This document shows positions 1 to 8,030 of a DNA stretch of 58,318 nt, one piece after another. Source of the DNA: a bacterium (lineage in GTDB: Bacteria > Sysuimicrobiota > Sysuimicrobiia > Sysuimicrobiales > Segetimicrobiaceae). Below the pieces are notes generated by a model. That model did not search any database. It saw only the letters and a program-made list of their open reading frames with translations, and was not told the DNA's origin. The first letter of the stretch is position 1; each line of letters opens with the position of its first letter. The DNA is taken from positions 1 through 58,318 of the forward strand of contig DATGJN010000007.1 in the NCBI GenBank assembly GCA_035295165.1, in the 5' to 3' direction. A program made the position numbers and the translations under genes.

Positions 1-375
1 CTCGGGCCGCTGACGCTGGGGACGAAGCACGGGCCGGTGTTCCTGGGGCGGGACCTCGTGGAGAGCCGGAACTACTCGGACGAGATCGCCTACGAGATCG
101 ACAAGGAGGTCCGCCGCATCATCGACGAGTGCTACAGCCGGGCGCGGCAGGTCCTGACCGAACACAAGGTCCTGCTGGAGCGGATCGCCAAGGCACTGCT
201 GGAGCGGGAGTCGCTCGAGAGCGACGAGCTCGATGCGCTCATCGCAGGTCAGCCCCTGCCGCCCGATCTGCCGACGTCGGTGACGCCGACGCCCGCGGTG
301 ACCCAAGAGGTCACCTCATTCCCTCGGCCGGAGGCGCCGGTCCCGCCGGCGCTCGCGCCGAAGACGACCGGTTGA
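1..375 (+). CDS. ftsH: ATP-dependent zinc metalloprotease FtsH, C-terminal part
   Basis: The reading frame is open from the first base of the window and ends with TGA at 373-375, so only the last 124 codons are present. The sequence matches the helical C-terminal part of the M41 peptidase domain: a GPVFLGRD-like stretch, then YSDEIA, then a helix rich in Arg and Glu ending in a flexible Pro/Thr-rich tail. The AAA+ and HExxH parts lie outside the window. FtsH is a membrane-anchored quality-control protease. In Firmicutes it sits close to folate genes and coaX, as here. A very strong hairpin follows 40 bp downstream. Confidence 0.93.
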   Translation, partial: LGPLTLGTKHGPVFLGRDLVESRNYSDEIAYEIDKEVRRIIDECYSRARQVLTEHKVLLERIAKALLERESLESDELDALIAGQPLPPDLPTSVTPTPAVTQEVTSFPRPEAPVPPALAPKTTG

Positions 376-415
376 GGGTACGGATCAGACATTCTTGAGC
401 GGCAGTTTCGGAAGG

Positions 416-449
416 CGGCGGGGGAGGAGCATATGCTCCTCCCCCGCCG
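416..449 (+). terminator. 34-bp perfect palindrome downstream of ftsH
   Basis: Positions 416-432 and 433-449 are exact reverse complements, 17 bp each arm, GC-rich with CATATG in the centre. As RNA it would form a stem of about 15 bp with a 4-nt loop. There is no U-run after it, so it is either a U-less terminator of ftsH or an mRNA 3'-end stabiliser. Its position 40 bp after the ftsH stop and before the next gene fits either role. Confidence 0.55.
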
Positions 450-547
450 AACAATGAACCGCATCCGGGATGTCCCTCGCGAGCACGCTCGGGCCCCACG
501 AATTCGCTGCGGTGGTGCGAAGGCTCGGGCCGGAGAGGGGGAGCGCG

Positions 548-1144
548 ATGATCCAAATTCCCGAGTACACGATCGAGCCGCGCGTCGAGGTGGCCGCTGC
601 GACCACGGCGTTGCTGATCGTCGACATGCAGAACGATTTTGTCGATCCCCAGGGGCGCCTCTACGTGCCGGGCGCCCAGAACACCGTCCCCGTGATCGCG
701 GGGCTGCTGGCCACCGCACGCGCCCACGAGATGTCCGTGATCTACACGCAGGATTGGCACGAGCCGGACGATCCGGAGGCGGCGCTGTGGGGCCCGCACG
801 CCGAGGCAGGCACCTGGGGCGCGGAGATCGTCCCGGCGCTCGCGCCCAGGGCGGGCGAGCTCGTCGTCCGGAAGGTGCGCTACGACGGGTTCTATGGGAC
901 CCCGCTGGAGCATGAGCTCCACCGGCGCCGGATCGACACGCTCATCGTCGTCGGCACGGTGAGCAACATCTGCGTGCTGCACACGGCGGGCAGCGCGGCG
1001 CTGCGGTGGTTCCGCGTGATCGTGCCGGTGGACGCGGTATCGGCGCTCACGGAGTTCGACCAGCACGCGACGTTCCGCCAGATCGCGTTTCTCTATCGCG
1101 GCACGCTCGTCCCAAGCGGCGGGATCGCCGTGCGCGCCCGTTGA
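548..1144 (+). CDS. isochorismatase-family cysteine hydrolase (nicotinamidase-like)
   Basis: The product has 198 aa, the usual size for this family. The catalytic triad of the family is visible: Asp26 in LLIVDMQNDF, Lys109 in VVRKVRYDGF, and the nucleophile Cys142 in SNICVLHTA. Members hydrolyse amide or enol-ether bonds, for example nicotinamide to nicotinate, isochorismate, or N-carbamoyl compounds. The DMQNDF motif and total length favour a nicotinamidase-like enzyme, but the metal-binding His pattern is not clear enough to fix the substrate. The start at ATG 548 is preferred over an upstream in-frame GTG near 470 because of the purine-rich GGAGAGGGGG at 532-541 and because the family begins shortly before the DMQ motif. 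Confidence 0.85.
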   Translation: MIQIPEYTIEPRVEVAAATTALLIVDMQNDFVDPQGRLYVPGAQNTVPVIAGLLATARAHEMSVIYTQDWHEPDDPEAALWGPHAEAGTWGAEIVPALAPRAGELVVRKVRYDGFYGTPLEHELHRRRIDTLIVVGTVSNICVLHTAGSAALRWFRVIVPVDAVSALTEFDQHATFRQIAFLYRGTLVPSGGIAVRAR

Positions 1145-1222
1145 GCGCCGTCAGGCACGCCGGCTGTGCTATCATGGGGGCTGGTTACAACCCCGCGCGG
1201 GGCGGGTAGAGGGGGAGTCGAC

Positions 1223-1771
1223 GTGCTCAAGATCCGCAGAGCGTCCGCCGCCACCGGGAAGGCGAAGCCCCAGGGAGCACACGCCGAGCGGCACGCGCTG
1301 AGCCGTTCCGCCAGGCTGCTCAAGACCCAGGGACGAACGATTCCGTGGAAGCACACCGCGGTGTACGCGGCCATCGTGATCGTCGTCGCGATCGCGGTGG
1401 CGCTGTGGGACCACGCCTACGAAGCGCGGCAGGCGGCGCTGTTCCAGCCCCCGCCGCCGTCGGTGCTGGCGAAGAATCTGGTCGAGGACATCGTGGGCCC
1501 CAACACGGTCAAGGCCGTGTCCCTGGATCAAAAGACCGGGACGCTCGAGATGACCGTGCAGGACGTGCTGATCAAGTCCGGCCAGTCGCGCGACGAACAG
1601 CGAAAGAACGTAGCCGCCGAGGGCACCCTCGCGATTCAGTTCATCCAGGGCAAGATGCCGATGAAGGCCATCACGCTGCACATCGTGAACGGTGCCCGCG
1701 CGCTCGCGACCGTGAGCCTCACACCTGGGGCGAAAGCGCCGACGACGCAGTTCGCCCCGGGGTTGCAGTAG
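1223..1771 (+). CDS. hypothetical single-pass membrane protein
   Basis: The product has 182 aa. A basic cytoplasmic N-terminus (residues 1-44, rich in Arg and Lys) is followed by one hydrophobic segment at about residues 45-63, and then an extracytoplasmic domain of about 115 residues with alternating beta-like and polar stretches. I do not recognise the family. The GTG start at 1223 has a good ribosome-binding site (AGAGGGGG, 1208-1215). The gene converges with the SIMPL-domain gene, leaving only 3 bp between the stop codons. Confidence 0.72.
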   Translation: MLKIRRASAATGKAKPQGAHAERHALSRSARLLKTQGRTIPWKHTAVYAAIVIVVAIAVALWDHAYEARQAALFQPPPPSVLAKNLVEDIVGPNTVKAVSLDQKTGTLEMTVQDVLIKSGQSRDEQRKNVAAEGTLAIQFIQGKMPMKAITLHIVNGARALATVSLTPGAKAPTTQFAPGLQ

Positions 1772-1774
1772 CCG

Positions 1775-2485
1775 TCAGAACGCGTACACGGCCCGCACGC
1801 TCGCCGCAACCGACACGGTGCCGGGCAGCACGGGTGTAGACACCTCGGCCGCGGCAAACCGCGGCGCGACGGTCTGTCCGACCTGCTCGATCCGGACCAG
1901 GTGGATCGGGCCCACGCCGGCGGCGGTGGCCAGCGTCGTGGCCATGGCCTGCGCGTTTTGCACGGCCAACTGAAGCGCACGCGTCCGCTCGCTTGACGCA
2001 TCGCGCAGACCGAACGATAGACCCTCGACCTCGTTGGCGCCCGCGCCGACCGCGGCGTCGATGACACGACCCGTCAGGCCGAGGTCGTCCACGGTGACCG
2101 TCACCCGGTTCGTCGCCGCGTAGCCGGTGATCGGGCCGGTGCCGGGTCCGGGCGCCCGCTGGGGCGCCAGTTCCACGCCGCTCGTCCGTATCCGGTCCTT
2201 CGGAATGCCGAGCGCCGTGACCTGGTGGATCACCTGGGTCATCGCAGCGTTGTTGGCGTTCTGCGCGTCCTGCGCCGTTCGGCGGACCGTCTGCACGCCC
2301 ACCGTGACGGTCGCCTGATCCGGCGTCGCGTCGACCGAGCCCTCGCCGGTGACGACGATGACGCGGGCTCCGCCGCCGCCCATCACGGGCGCCCCCTGGG
2401 CCTGAGACACCGGGGGCGTCGCGGCCAAGAGGGCCACTACCCCCACGATTCCGAGCACGGTGGTCGTCCTCGCGAATGATCGCAT
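1775..2485 (-). CDS. SIMPL-domain (DUF541) periplasmic or exported protein
   Basis: The product has 236 aa. A signal peptide spans residues 1 to about 30: Arg-containing n-region, Val/Leu/Ala core, and an Ala-x-Ala-type cleavage region. The mature part opens with VVTGEGSVDATPDQATV, the hallmark opening of SIMPL/DUF541 proteins (E. coli YggE-like), and continues through the typical NNAAMTQVI and GLTGRVIDAAVGAGAN stretches. These proteins are exported and linked to oxidative-stress tolerance, but their biochemical role is not established. ATG 2485 is chosen because a GGGAGGA ribosome site precedes it. The frame is open further upstream, but that part has no signal-peptide character. Confidence 0.88.
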   Translation of the reverse strand: MRSFARTTTVLGIVGVVALLAATPPVSQAQGAPVMGGGGARVIVVTGEGSVDATPDQATVTVGVQTVRRTAQDAQNANNAAMTQVIHQVTALGIPKDRIRTSGVELAPQRAPGPGTGPITGYAATNRVTVTVDDLGLTGRVIDAAVGAGANEVEGLSFGLRDASSERTRALQLAVQNAQAMATTLATAAGVGPIHLVRIEQVGQTVAPRFAAAEVSTPVLPGTVSVAASVRAVYAF

Positions 2486-2686
2486 TCGTGTCCTCCCGGT
2501 CGAGCGTCTGAACCCGCCGCCTGCATTGGCCGGCTGCGGGTGGTGGCTGTGCGCCGCATCGTAAACGCGGCGGGGGAGCCGAAGGTTCCCGCGCCGTCCG
2601 CGGCGCGGGAGGGAAGGTCCGGCGCCGACACGAAGCAGCGTGTCGGCATCCGGACCTGTCGATGGTATCCTGGGATGGAGGGATTC

Positions 2687-3046
2687 ATGTTCGCGTTGAA
2701 CTTCTACTCCGCGGTGTTTGCGCACGCGCTGCGTGACGGGAGCAAGACCCTAACGATCCGTCTGGGCGACAAGCGTGACAAGTACCAAGCCGGGCAGCTC
2801 GTCTGGGTGACCGTCGGCCAGCGCTACGGCACGCGCCAGCGGATCTTCACGGCGGTGATCGACCGTGTGGAGACCAAGCTCCTCCGCGATGTATCCCCCC
2901 GCGAGATCGAGCGCGACAACCCGGCGACGCGGGAGCACGCGGAGCTGACCGAGTTCCTCTCGAAGATCTACGCTCGGCGGGTCGGACAGGAAGACCTCGT
3001 GACCGTCATCCACTTCTCGCGCGTGACCGACGCGCGCGACGATTAG
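2687..3046 (+). CDS. ASCH-domain RNA-binding-like protein
   Basis: The product has 119 aa. It reads as a small beta-barrel of the ASCH/PUA-like superfamily: FYSAVFAHALRDGSKTLTIR at the start, GQLVWVTVGQRYG in the middle, and a C-terminal helix with the TEFLSKIY element. ASCH proteins are thought to bind RNA or modified nucleotides, and the substrate here cannot be read. Start choice: ATG 2687 follows GGAGGG (2677-2682) with good spacing. ATG 2675 is an in-frame alternative that adds four residues. It lies 41 bp upstream of folP. Confidence 0.75.
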   Translation: MFALNFYSAVFAHALRDGSKTLTIRLGDKRDKYQAGQLVWVTVGQRYGTRQRIFTAVIDRVETKLLRDVSPREIERDNPATREHAELTEFLSKIYARRVGQEDLVTVIHFSRVTDARDD

Positions 3047-3087
3047 CCCGGCCGCCCCGCCCCGCTCGCCGGGGACCCATTCCGTCC

Positions 3088-3963
3088 ATGTCGTCTGAGC
3101 GTACGCACAGCGCTCCACCCCCTCCGATTCGGTGCGGCGCCGCGGTCCTGGAATTCAGTCGCCGGACGCTCGTGGCGGGTATCGTGAACATGTCCCCCGA
3201 CTCGTTCGCGGGCGACGGACTGGCGGGTGACCCCGGCGCGGCGGAAGCCCGCGGCCACGCGTGGCGCGAGGCGGGCGCGGACGTGCTCGACGTGGGCGGG
3301 CGCTCGACGCGTCCGGGCGCGCCGCCGGTGGCCGTGGAGGAGGAGCTCCGGCTGACGATTCCCGCGGTGCGCCGGCTGGCGTCCGTTGGCCTGCCCATCA
3401 GCGTGGACACCTTTTCCGCCGCGGTCGCAGCCGCGGCGCTGGACGCGGGGGCGTCGATGATCAACGACGTCACCGCACTCCGCGGCGACCCCGGAATGGC
3501 GCCGCTCGCGGCGCGCGCAGGCGTCCCCGTCGTCTTGATGGATTGGGACGACCGGCGGGACGCGGCCGACGTCACCGCCGAGACCGCGCGGTTTCTCCGG
3601 GAACGCGTCGCCGCGGCGGCGGCACACGGGATCGACGAGCTCCGGCTCATCGTGGATCCCGGGTACGGGTTTGGCCTCACGCTGCGGCAAAACATGGAGC
3701 TGCTGCGCCGCCTCGGCGAGCTGCGCGCGCTCGGCCGCCCGCTGCTGATCGGGACATCGCGCAAGGGGAGCATCGGAAAGGTGTTGAACCTTCCGGTTCA
3801 TGATCGCCTGGAGGGCACCGCAGCGACCGTGGCCATCGCGATCGCCCACGGCGCCGACATCGTGCGCGTGCACGACGTCGGGGCGATGGTCCGCGTCGCC
3901 CGGATGACCGACGCGATCGTGCGAGGCGTGCCCGAGACGGCACCGCCGGAGGGGCCCGCGTGA
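3088..3963 (+). CDS. folP: dihydropteroate synthase
   Basis: The product has 291 aa, the usual length. It condenses 6-hydroxymethyl-dihydropterin pyrophosphate with p-aminobenzoate in folate synthesis. TIM-barrel landmarks are present in order: IVNMSPDSF (pterin/phosphate loop 1), VGGRSTRPGA, SVDTFSAAV, INDVTAL, DPGYGFG, GTSRKGSIG (Lys and Arg of the pABA site) and VHDVGAM. Loop 1 reads NMSPDSF where NVTPDSF is commoner, and the usual LMHM after strand 5 is VLMDWDD, so pterin-site details are divergent. It overlaps folB by 4 bp (GTGA), which implies translational coupling in a folP-folB-folK operon. Confidence 0.96.
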   Translation: MSSERTHSAPPPPIRCGAAVLEFSRRTLVAGIVNMSPDSFAGDGLAGDPGAAEARGHAWREAGADVLDVGGRSTRPGAPPVAVEEELRLTIPAVRRLASVGLPISVDTFSAAVAAAALDAGASMINDVTALRGDPGMAPLAARAGVPVVLMDWDDRRDAADVTAETARFLRERVAAAAAHGIDELRLIVDPGYGFGLTLRQNMELLRRLGELRALGRPLLIGTSRKGSIGKVLNLPVHDRLEGTAATVAIAIAHGADIVRVHDVGAMVRVARMTDAIVRGVPETAPPEGPA

Positions 3964-4322
3964 GTGAACGCATCGTGCTCGCCGAGATGGCGTTCTACGC
4001 GCATCACGGCATCCTCGCACAAGAGCAGGCGGAGGGCCAGATCTTCATCGTGGACCTCACGGTCGACACCGATCTCCACCGCGCCGGCCACACCGACGAT
4101 CTGGGCGACACGCTCGACTATCGGGACCTCTACGCGCGGGTGCGCGACGTGATGGCTGGCGGGCCCTACCGTCTCCTCGAAGCCGTCGCGGAGGCCGTGG
4201 CGCACCGAATCTTGGAGATCGAGCGGGTGCGGGGCGTGACCGTGCGCGTCCGGAAGCCGCACGTGCGGCTCGGCGGCCCGCTCGCCTACGCCGCCGTCGA
4301 GATCGAGCGTCGACGGGCATGA
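3960..4322 (+). CDS. folB: dihydroneopterin aldolase
   Basis: The product has 120 aa, standard for FolB. It converts 7,8-dihydroneopterin to 6-hydroxymethyl-dihydropterin and glycolaldehyde. Family features are the opening MAFYAHHGIL segment (tyrosine and HHG of the active site), DLTVDTDLHRAGHTDDLGDTLDY, the E..A..I helix, and the closing VRVRKPHVRLGGPLAYAAVEI with the catalytic Lys. The GTG start overlaps the folP stop, and its own stop overlaps the start of the fused folK, so the three genes are tightly coupled. Confidence 0.96.
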   Translation: MSERIVLAEMAFYAHHGILAQEQAEGQIFIVDLTVDTDLHRAGHTDDLGDTLDYRDLYARVRDVMAGGPYRLLEAVAEAVAHRILEIERVRGVTVRVRKPHVRLGGPLAYAAVEIERRRA

Positions 4323-5467
4323 TCGACGCGGCTCGACGCGCCTGGGTGCGTCGAGCGGTTTGGCTCGAGGTGGGGTCGATCTTCTGGATGCTCGCCGAGG
4401 GCGGTGTCGCGGTGGCCGCGGGCGCTGCGGCCGGCTCGCTGTCGCTCATGGCGTTCGGGTTGGACAGTCTGATCGAGTTGTGCTCGGCGTCGGTCGTGTT
4501 GTGGCGGTTGTGGGTCGAGGAGATGGCGGGTCGCGTGGACGGCGCCGCGGAGCTGGTGGAGGACGCAGAGCACCGGGCCGCTCGGTTCGTCGCGCTGAGT
4601 CTCGGCGCGCTCGCACTGTACATCCTGATCGGCGCCGGCCGGGCGCTCCTCCTGGGGGCGACGCCCAGGGCGAGCCTGTGGGGGGTGGTGGTGGCGATCG
4701 CAGCCGCGGTTGCCATGCCGGCGCTCTGGGCGGTAAAGGCGCGGGCGGCGACCGAGATCGGCAGCGGCGCATTGCGCGAGGACGGCGTGAGCAACCTCGC
4801 ATGCGGCGCGATGGCGCTGGTGTTGCTCGGCGGGCTCGTGGCGCAGCGGTGGGGGGTGCGGTGGGCGGACCCCGCCGCCGCGCTCGTGATCGGCGCGCTG
4901 GTCGCCCGCGAAGGCGTCGAGGCGTGGGGGCGCGTGCATGAACGCGAACGCCCGCTCGTGCGGGCCTTCCTCGGTCTCGGCTCCAACGTCGGGGACCGCG
5001 CGTACTGGTTGGCGTCCGCGGTCGAGGGTCTGAACGCGGGCGGCGTCCGCGTCGTTCGGCGTTCGCGCGTCTACGAGACACCCCCGTGGGGAAAGACCGA
5101 CCAAGGGCCGTTCCTCAACCAGGTCGTCGAGGTGGAGACCGCACTCGCGCCGCGCGACCTGCTGGCGCGATGCCGAGCCGTGGAGCGTGCGCTCGGACGT
5201 GTCCGGGGCGAGCGGTGGGGCCCCCGGAACATCGATGTGGACGTGCTCCTCTACGGCGACGCAACGATCCGCCTGCGCGATCTCGTCGTGCCCCACCCGG
5301 AACTGCACCGGCGGGCGTTCGTGCTCGTGCCGCTGCTCGAACTGCGGCCGCAGTTGACGCTGCCGGACGGGCGGGTGGTCGCTACGCTGTTGGAAGCGCT
5401 GCCCGAGCGGACCGCGATCACGCCGGTGGAGGCGGCGCCGCGAGAGGGCGCCGCACAGCGGACCTGA
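4319..5467 (+). CDS. folK: fusion: cation-efflux-type membrane domain + HPPK (FolK)
   Basis: This is one uninterrupted frame of 382 codons with two unrelated parts. Residues 1 to about 210 form five or six hydrophobic helices of the cation diffusion facilitator type (FGLDSLIEL in TM2; ALREDGVSNL, ADPAAALVIG and VAREGVEAW later). The metal-site pattern is weak: the second HxxxD motif is not recognisable. Residues about 212-380 are complete 6-hydroxymethyl-dihydropterin pyrophosphokinase: FLGLGSNVGDR, YETPPWGKTDQGPFLN, RWGPRNIDVDVLLYG (catalytic Asp pair) and VPHPELHRRAFVL. ATG 4319 overlaps the folB stop. No stop codon separates the parts. An in-frame GTG at 4934 could also start FolK alone, but its ribosome site is poor. 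The HPPK function is certain. The transport role, and whether a true fusion protein exists in the cell, are inferred. Confidence 0.88.
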   Translation: MIDAARRAWVRRAVWLEVGSIFWMLAEGGVAVAAGAAAGSLSLMAFGLDSLIELCSASVVLWRLWVEEMAGRVDGAAELVEDAEHRAARFVALSLGALALYILIGAGRALLLGATPRASLWGVVVAIAAAVAMPALWAVKARAATEIGSGALREDGVSNLACGAMALVLLGGLVAQRWGVRWADPAAALVIGALVAREGVEAWGRVHERERPLVRAFLGLGSNVGDRAYWLASAVEGLNAGGVRVVRRSRVYETPPWGKTDQGPFLNQVVEVETALAPRDLLARCRAVERALGRVRGERWGPRNIDVDVLLYGDATIRLRDLVVPHPELHRRAFVLVPLLELRPQLTLPDGRVVATLLEALPERTAITPVEAAPREGAAQRT

Positions 5468-5496
5468 GCGTCCCCGCCGTTCGGCGGCACAACACG

Positions 5497-6282
5497 ATGG
5501 ACGAGTACACCTCCGAGCGGCTCGCCGGGGCTCTCGACACCCGCAGAATCGGCCGGCGCCTGCGCTGGTACCGGACCCTCCCGTCCACGAACGACGTCGC
5601 AATGCGCCTGGCCGACCTCGGCGAGCCGGAGGGCGTCGTGATCGTCGCCGAAGAGCAGACGGCGGGGCGGGGCAGGCTCGGACGCGCCTGGGCCTCGCCG
5701 CGCGGCGGGGTGTGGCTGTCCGTGATCCTGAGGCCGGGACTCGCGGTGTCCCAGGTGCCGCTCGTCGGGCTAGCGACGGCGGTTGCGGCGGCGCGCGCCA
5801 TTGGCGAGAGCACGGGGCTCGCGGCGCGGGTCAAGTGGCCCAATGACGTGTTGGTGCGGGGCGCCAAGGTGGTGGGGATTCTCTCCGAGACCGGGTCTGG
5901 CGCGGCGTGGGTCGTCCTCGGTGTCGGGATCAACGCGAATGTGCCGCGGGTCCTCCTGCCCAAGGAGACGGGCTACCCGGTCACGTCGCTGGCCGAATGC
6001 TCCGGAGGCCCGGTCGACCGCGTGGGTCTCGTCCGGACGCTGCTGTGCGAGATCGAGAAGGCGTACGACGCGCTGCAAGACGAGGGGGCGGGCCCGGTGC
6101 TGACGGCGTGGCGGGAGCTTTCGGAGACGATCGGCCGAGTGGTGCGAGTGCACGGCGCCACGCGCGAATTCGAGGGGCTGGCGACCGACGTCGACGCGGA
6201 TGGGGCCCTGCTGGTGCGACTGCCCGACGGCCGCGTCGAGCGGGTCGTGGCGGGCGAGGTCACCGTGAGGGGGCGCGGATGA
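5497..6282 (+). CDS. birA: biotin-[acetyl-CoA-carboxylase] ligase, monofunctional
   Basis: The product has 261 aa. It makes biotinyl-AMP and transfers biotin to carrier proteins such as AccB. Catalytic-domain motifs visible are STNDVA, EEQTAGRGRLGR (biotinyl-AMP loop) and KWPNDVLV (catalytic Lys). A short C-terminal beta domain (VRVHGATREFEG to VAGEVTVR) closes the protein. There is no N-terminal helix-turn-helix, so it is a group I enzyme that cannot repress biotin genes. ATG 5497 is the first start consistent with the family; upstream in-frame sequence is the shadow of folK. It overlaps bioY by 4 bp. Confidence 0.94.
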   Translation: MDEYTSERLAGALDTRRIGRRLRWYRTLPSTNDVAMRLADLGEPEGVVIVAEEQTAGRGRLGRAWASPRGGVWLSVILRPGLAVSQVPLVGLATAVAAARAIGESTGLAARVKWPNDVLVRGAKVVGILSETGSGAAWVVLGVGINANVPRVLLPKETGYPVTSLAECSGGPVDRVGLVRTLLCEIEKAYDALQDEGAGPVLTAWRELSETIGRVVRVHGATREFEGLATDVDADGALLVRLPDGRVERVVAGEVTVRGRG

Positions 6283-6869
6283 GGCCGGATCACACGACGG
6301 GAGGGGAAGCGCGCGGCGGCGCGTGGTCCACGCGCGACGTCGTTCTCGGGGGGGTGTTTGCGGCACTGACGGCCGTGGGCGCGCAGGTCGAAACGCCGCT
6401 GCCGTTCTCGCCGGTCCCGGTCGTGCTCAGCAACTTCTTCGCGGTGCTCGCGGGCTTGACGCTCGGGGCGCGACTCGGCGCGATGAGCCAGGTCGCCTAC
6501 GCGCTCGCCGGCGTGGCGGGCCTGCCCGTCTTCGCAGGGCTGCGCGGAGGGGGTGCAGTGCTCGCAGGGCCGACGGGCGGATATCTCGTGGGATTCGTGC
6601 TGGCGGCCGCGGTCGCGGGGGCGCTGAGAGGCCCGCTCCCGATCGGGTCACGGCGCGCGGCCTGGGCGGCGGCGGCCGCCGCCGCGGTGATCTACGTGCC
6701 CGGCGTTCCCTGGCTCGCTGCGACGACGGGGATGAGCGCGCATCGGGCGTTCTTTGTCGGGGTGCTCCCGTTTCTCCCCGGCGACGCGTTGAAGACGGTG
6801 GCGGCTGCGATCGTCGCGCCGTCGCTGGCGCGCGTCGCCGCGACCCGAACCGGCCGGTTGGCGTTGTGA
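6279..6869 (+). CDS. bioY: biotin transporter BioY (ECF S component)
   Basis: The product has 196 aa with six hydrophobic helices. BioY signatures include the PLPFSPVPVVLSNFF stretch, a GARLGAMSQVAYALAG loop, GPTGGYLVGF (biotin-binding segment) and FLPGDALKTVAAA near the C-terminus. BioY captures biotin at the membrane, alone or with EcfAT modules, which are not in this window. Its coupling to birA (ATGA overlap) makes a biotin capture-and-attachment unit, which suggests the organism salvages biotin. It also overlaps the next gene by 4 bp (GTGA). Confidence 0.94.
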   Translation: MRPDHTTGGEARGGAWSTRDVVLGGVFAALTAVGAQVETPLPFSPVPVVLSNFFAVLAGLTLGARLGAMSQVAYALAGVAGLPVFAGLRGGGAVLAGPTGGYLVGFVLAAAVAGALRGPLPIGSRRAAWAAAAAAAVIYVPGVPWLAATTGMSAHRAFFVGVLPFLPGDALKTVAAAIVAPSLARVAATRTGRLAL

Positions 6870-7861
6870 CCGCGGGTGAGCGCGGCGCACCGCGTCGCGG
6901 GATCACAGACGTCGCCGGGATCGCCGTGGGGCACGCCACGGACCTTGTCCACCTCACGGGGTGCACCGTGGTGCTGTGCGAGGGCGGCGCCGTGTGCGGC
7001 GGCGCGGCGCTCGGGGGCGCGCCCGGGACCCGCGAGACCGATCTGCTCCGTTCGGAGAACCGCGTCGATCGGATGCACGCGGCACTGCTCTCGGGCGGCA
7101 GCGCGTTCGGACTGGCCGCCGCCGACGGGGTGATGCGATACCTGGAACGCCGCGGCGTCGGGTACGAGACGCCTGTCGCCCGCGTCCCCATCGTGCCGGC
7201 CGCCGTGCTCTTCGATCTCGGGCTCGGGAGCCCAAACGTCCGTCCCGATGTGAACATGGGCGAGGATGCGTGCCGCGCCGCACACGGCGGGGTCGTTGAA
7301 GAAGGGTGCATCGGTGCGGGGACGGGCGCGTCGGTCGGCAAATTGCTTGGGGCGGCGGGCGCCATGAAGTCCGGGATCGGGACCTGGAGCGTGCGCGCCG
7401 GGGGCGGCATCGTGGTGGGCGCGCTCGTGGCGACGAACGCGTTCGGCGACGTCGTGGACGATCGCACCGGGACGATTGTGGCCGGTGCGCGCGATCCGGC
7501 GACGGGGCGCTTCGTGGACACCGCGGCACGCCTGCGGGCGGGCGAGGATCCCGACCGAGGCGGGCGGCGGGGCGGCGACGCGCTGGAGCACACCACGATC
7601 GGTGTGGTCGCTACGGACGCCGCGCTGACGAAGGCGCAGGCGGCCAGGCTCGCGATCGCCGCGCACACAGGCCTCGCGCGGGTCGTGCGCCCGTCGCACA
7701 CGATGGTGGACGGAGACACGTTCTTCGTCATGGGCGCCGGAGACCGCGAGGTGGATCTCCTCGTGCTTGAGGCGGCCGTCGCAGATGTGGTCGCCGCGGC
7801 GGTGCTGCGGTCGGTCCGCGCCGCGGTGACGCTCGGCGGGGTGCCCGGGCTCGCGGGGTAG
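6866..7861 (+). CDS. P1 family (DmpA/S58-type) peptidase
   Basis: The product has 331 aa. Family motifs of the Ntn-hydrolase-like P1/DmpA group are clear: the GITDVAGIAVGH opening, LLSGGSAFGLAAADGV, the GAGTGASVGK segment that carries the self-processing region, GALVATNAFGDV, and ATDAALTKAQA followed by RPSHTMVDGDT. Known members are aminopeptidases or beta-peptidases that cut themselves into two subunits. The substrate here is unknown. It is translationally coupled to bioY, but no functional link to biotin is evident. Confidence 0.88.
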   Translation: MTAGERGAPRRGITDVAGIAVGHATDLVHLTGCTVVLCEGGAVCGGAALGGAPGTRETDLLRSENRVDRMHAALLSGGSAFGLAAADGVMRYLERRGVGYETPVARVPIVPAAVLFDLGLGSPNVRPDVNMGEDACRAAHGGVVEEGCIGAGTGASVGKLLGAAGAMKSGIGTWSVRAGGGIVVGALVATNAFGDVVDDRTGTIVAGARDPATGRFVDTAARLRAGEDPDRGGRRGGDALEHTTIGVVATDAALTKAQAARLAIAAHTGLARVVRPSHTMVDGDTFFVMGAGDREVDLLVLEAAVADVVAAAVLRSVRAAVTLGGVPGLAG

Positions 7862-7887
7862 GCGCCGCTTCCACGGGGGGAAGGGGC

Positions 7888-7916
7888 TTGTCCGGGACGT
7901 TCGCTCCTGGTACGCT
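7888..7916 (+). promoter_or_regulatory. putative promoter of coaX
   Basis: TTGTCC (7888-7893) and TACGCT (7911-7916) are separated by 17 bp, in the 169-bp gap ahead of coaX. This matches the housekeeping sigma spacing with moderate hexamers and would leave a leader of about 110 nt. Confidence 0.4.
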
Positions 7917-8030
7917 ACCTCTGGCCGATATCCCGAGAGGAATCGGACCGGCGACGATGCCTGCCGTGTCCAGGGCCGCGCGCGATACCGTCCGGTACTG
8001 CCGGGCAGACTGGAACGGGAGGGATCCCCG

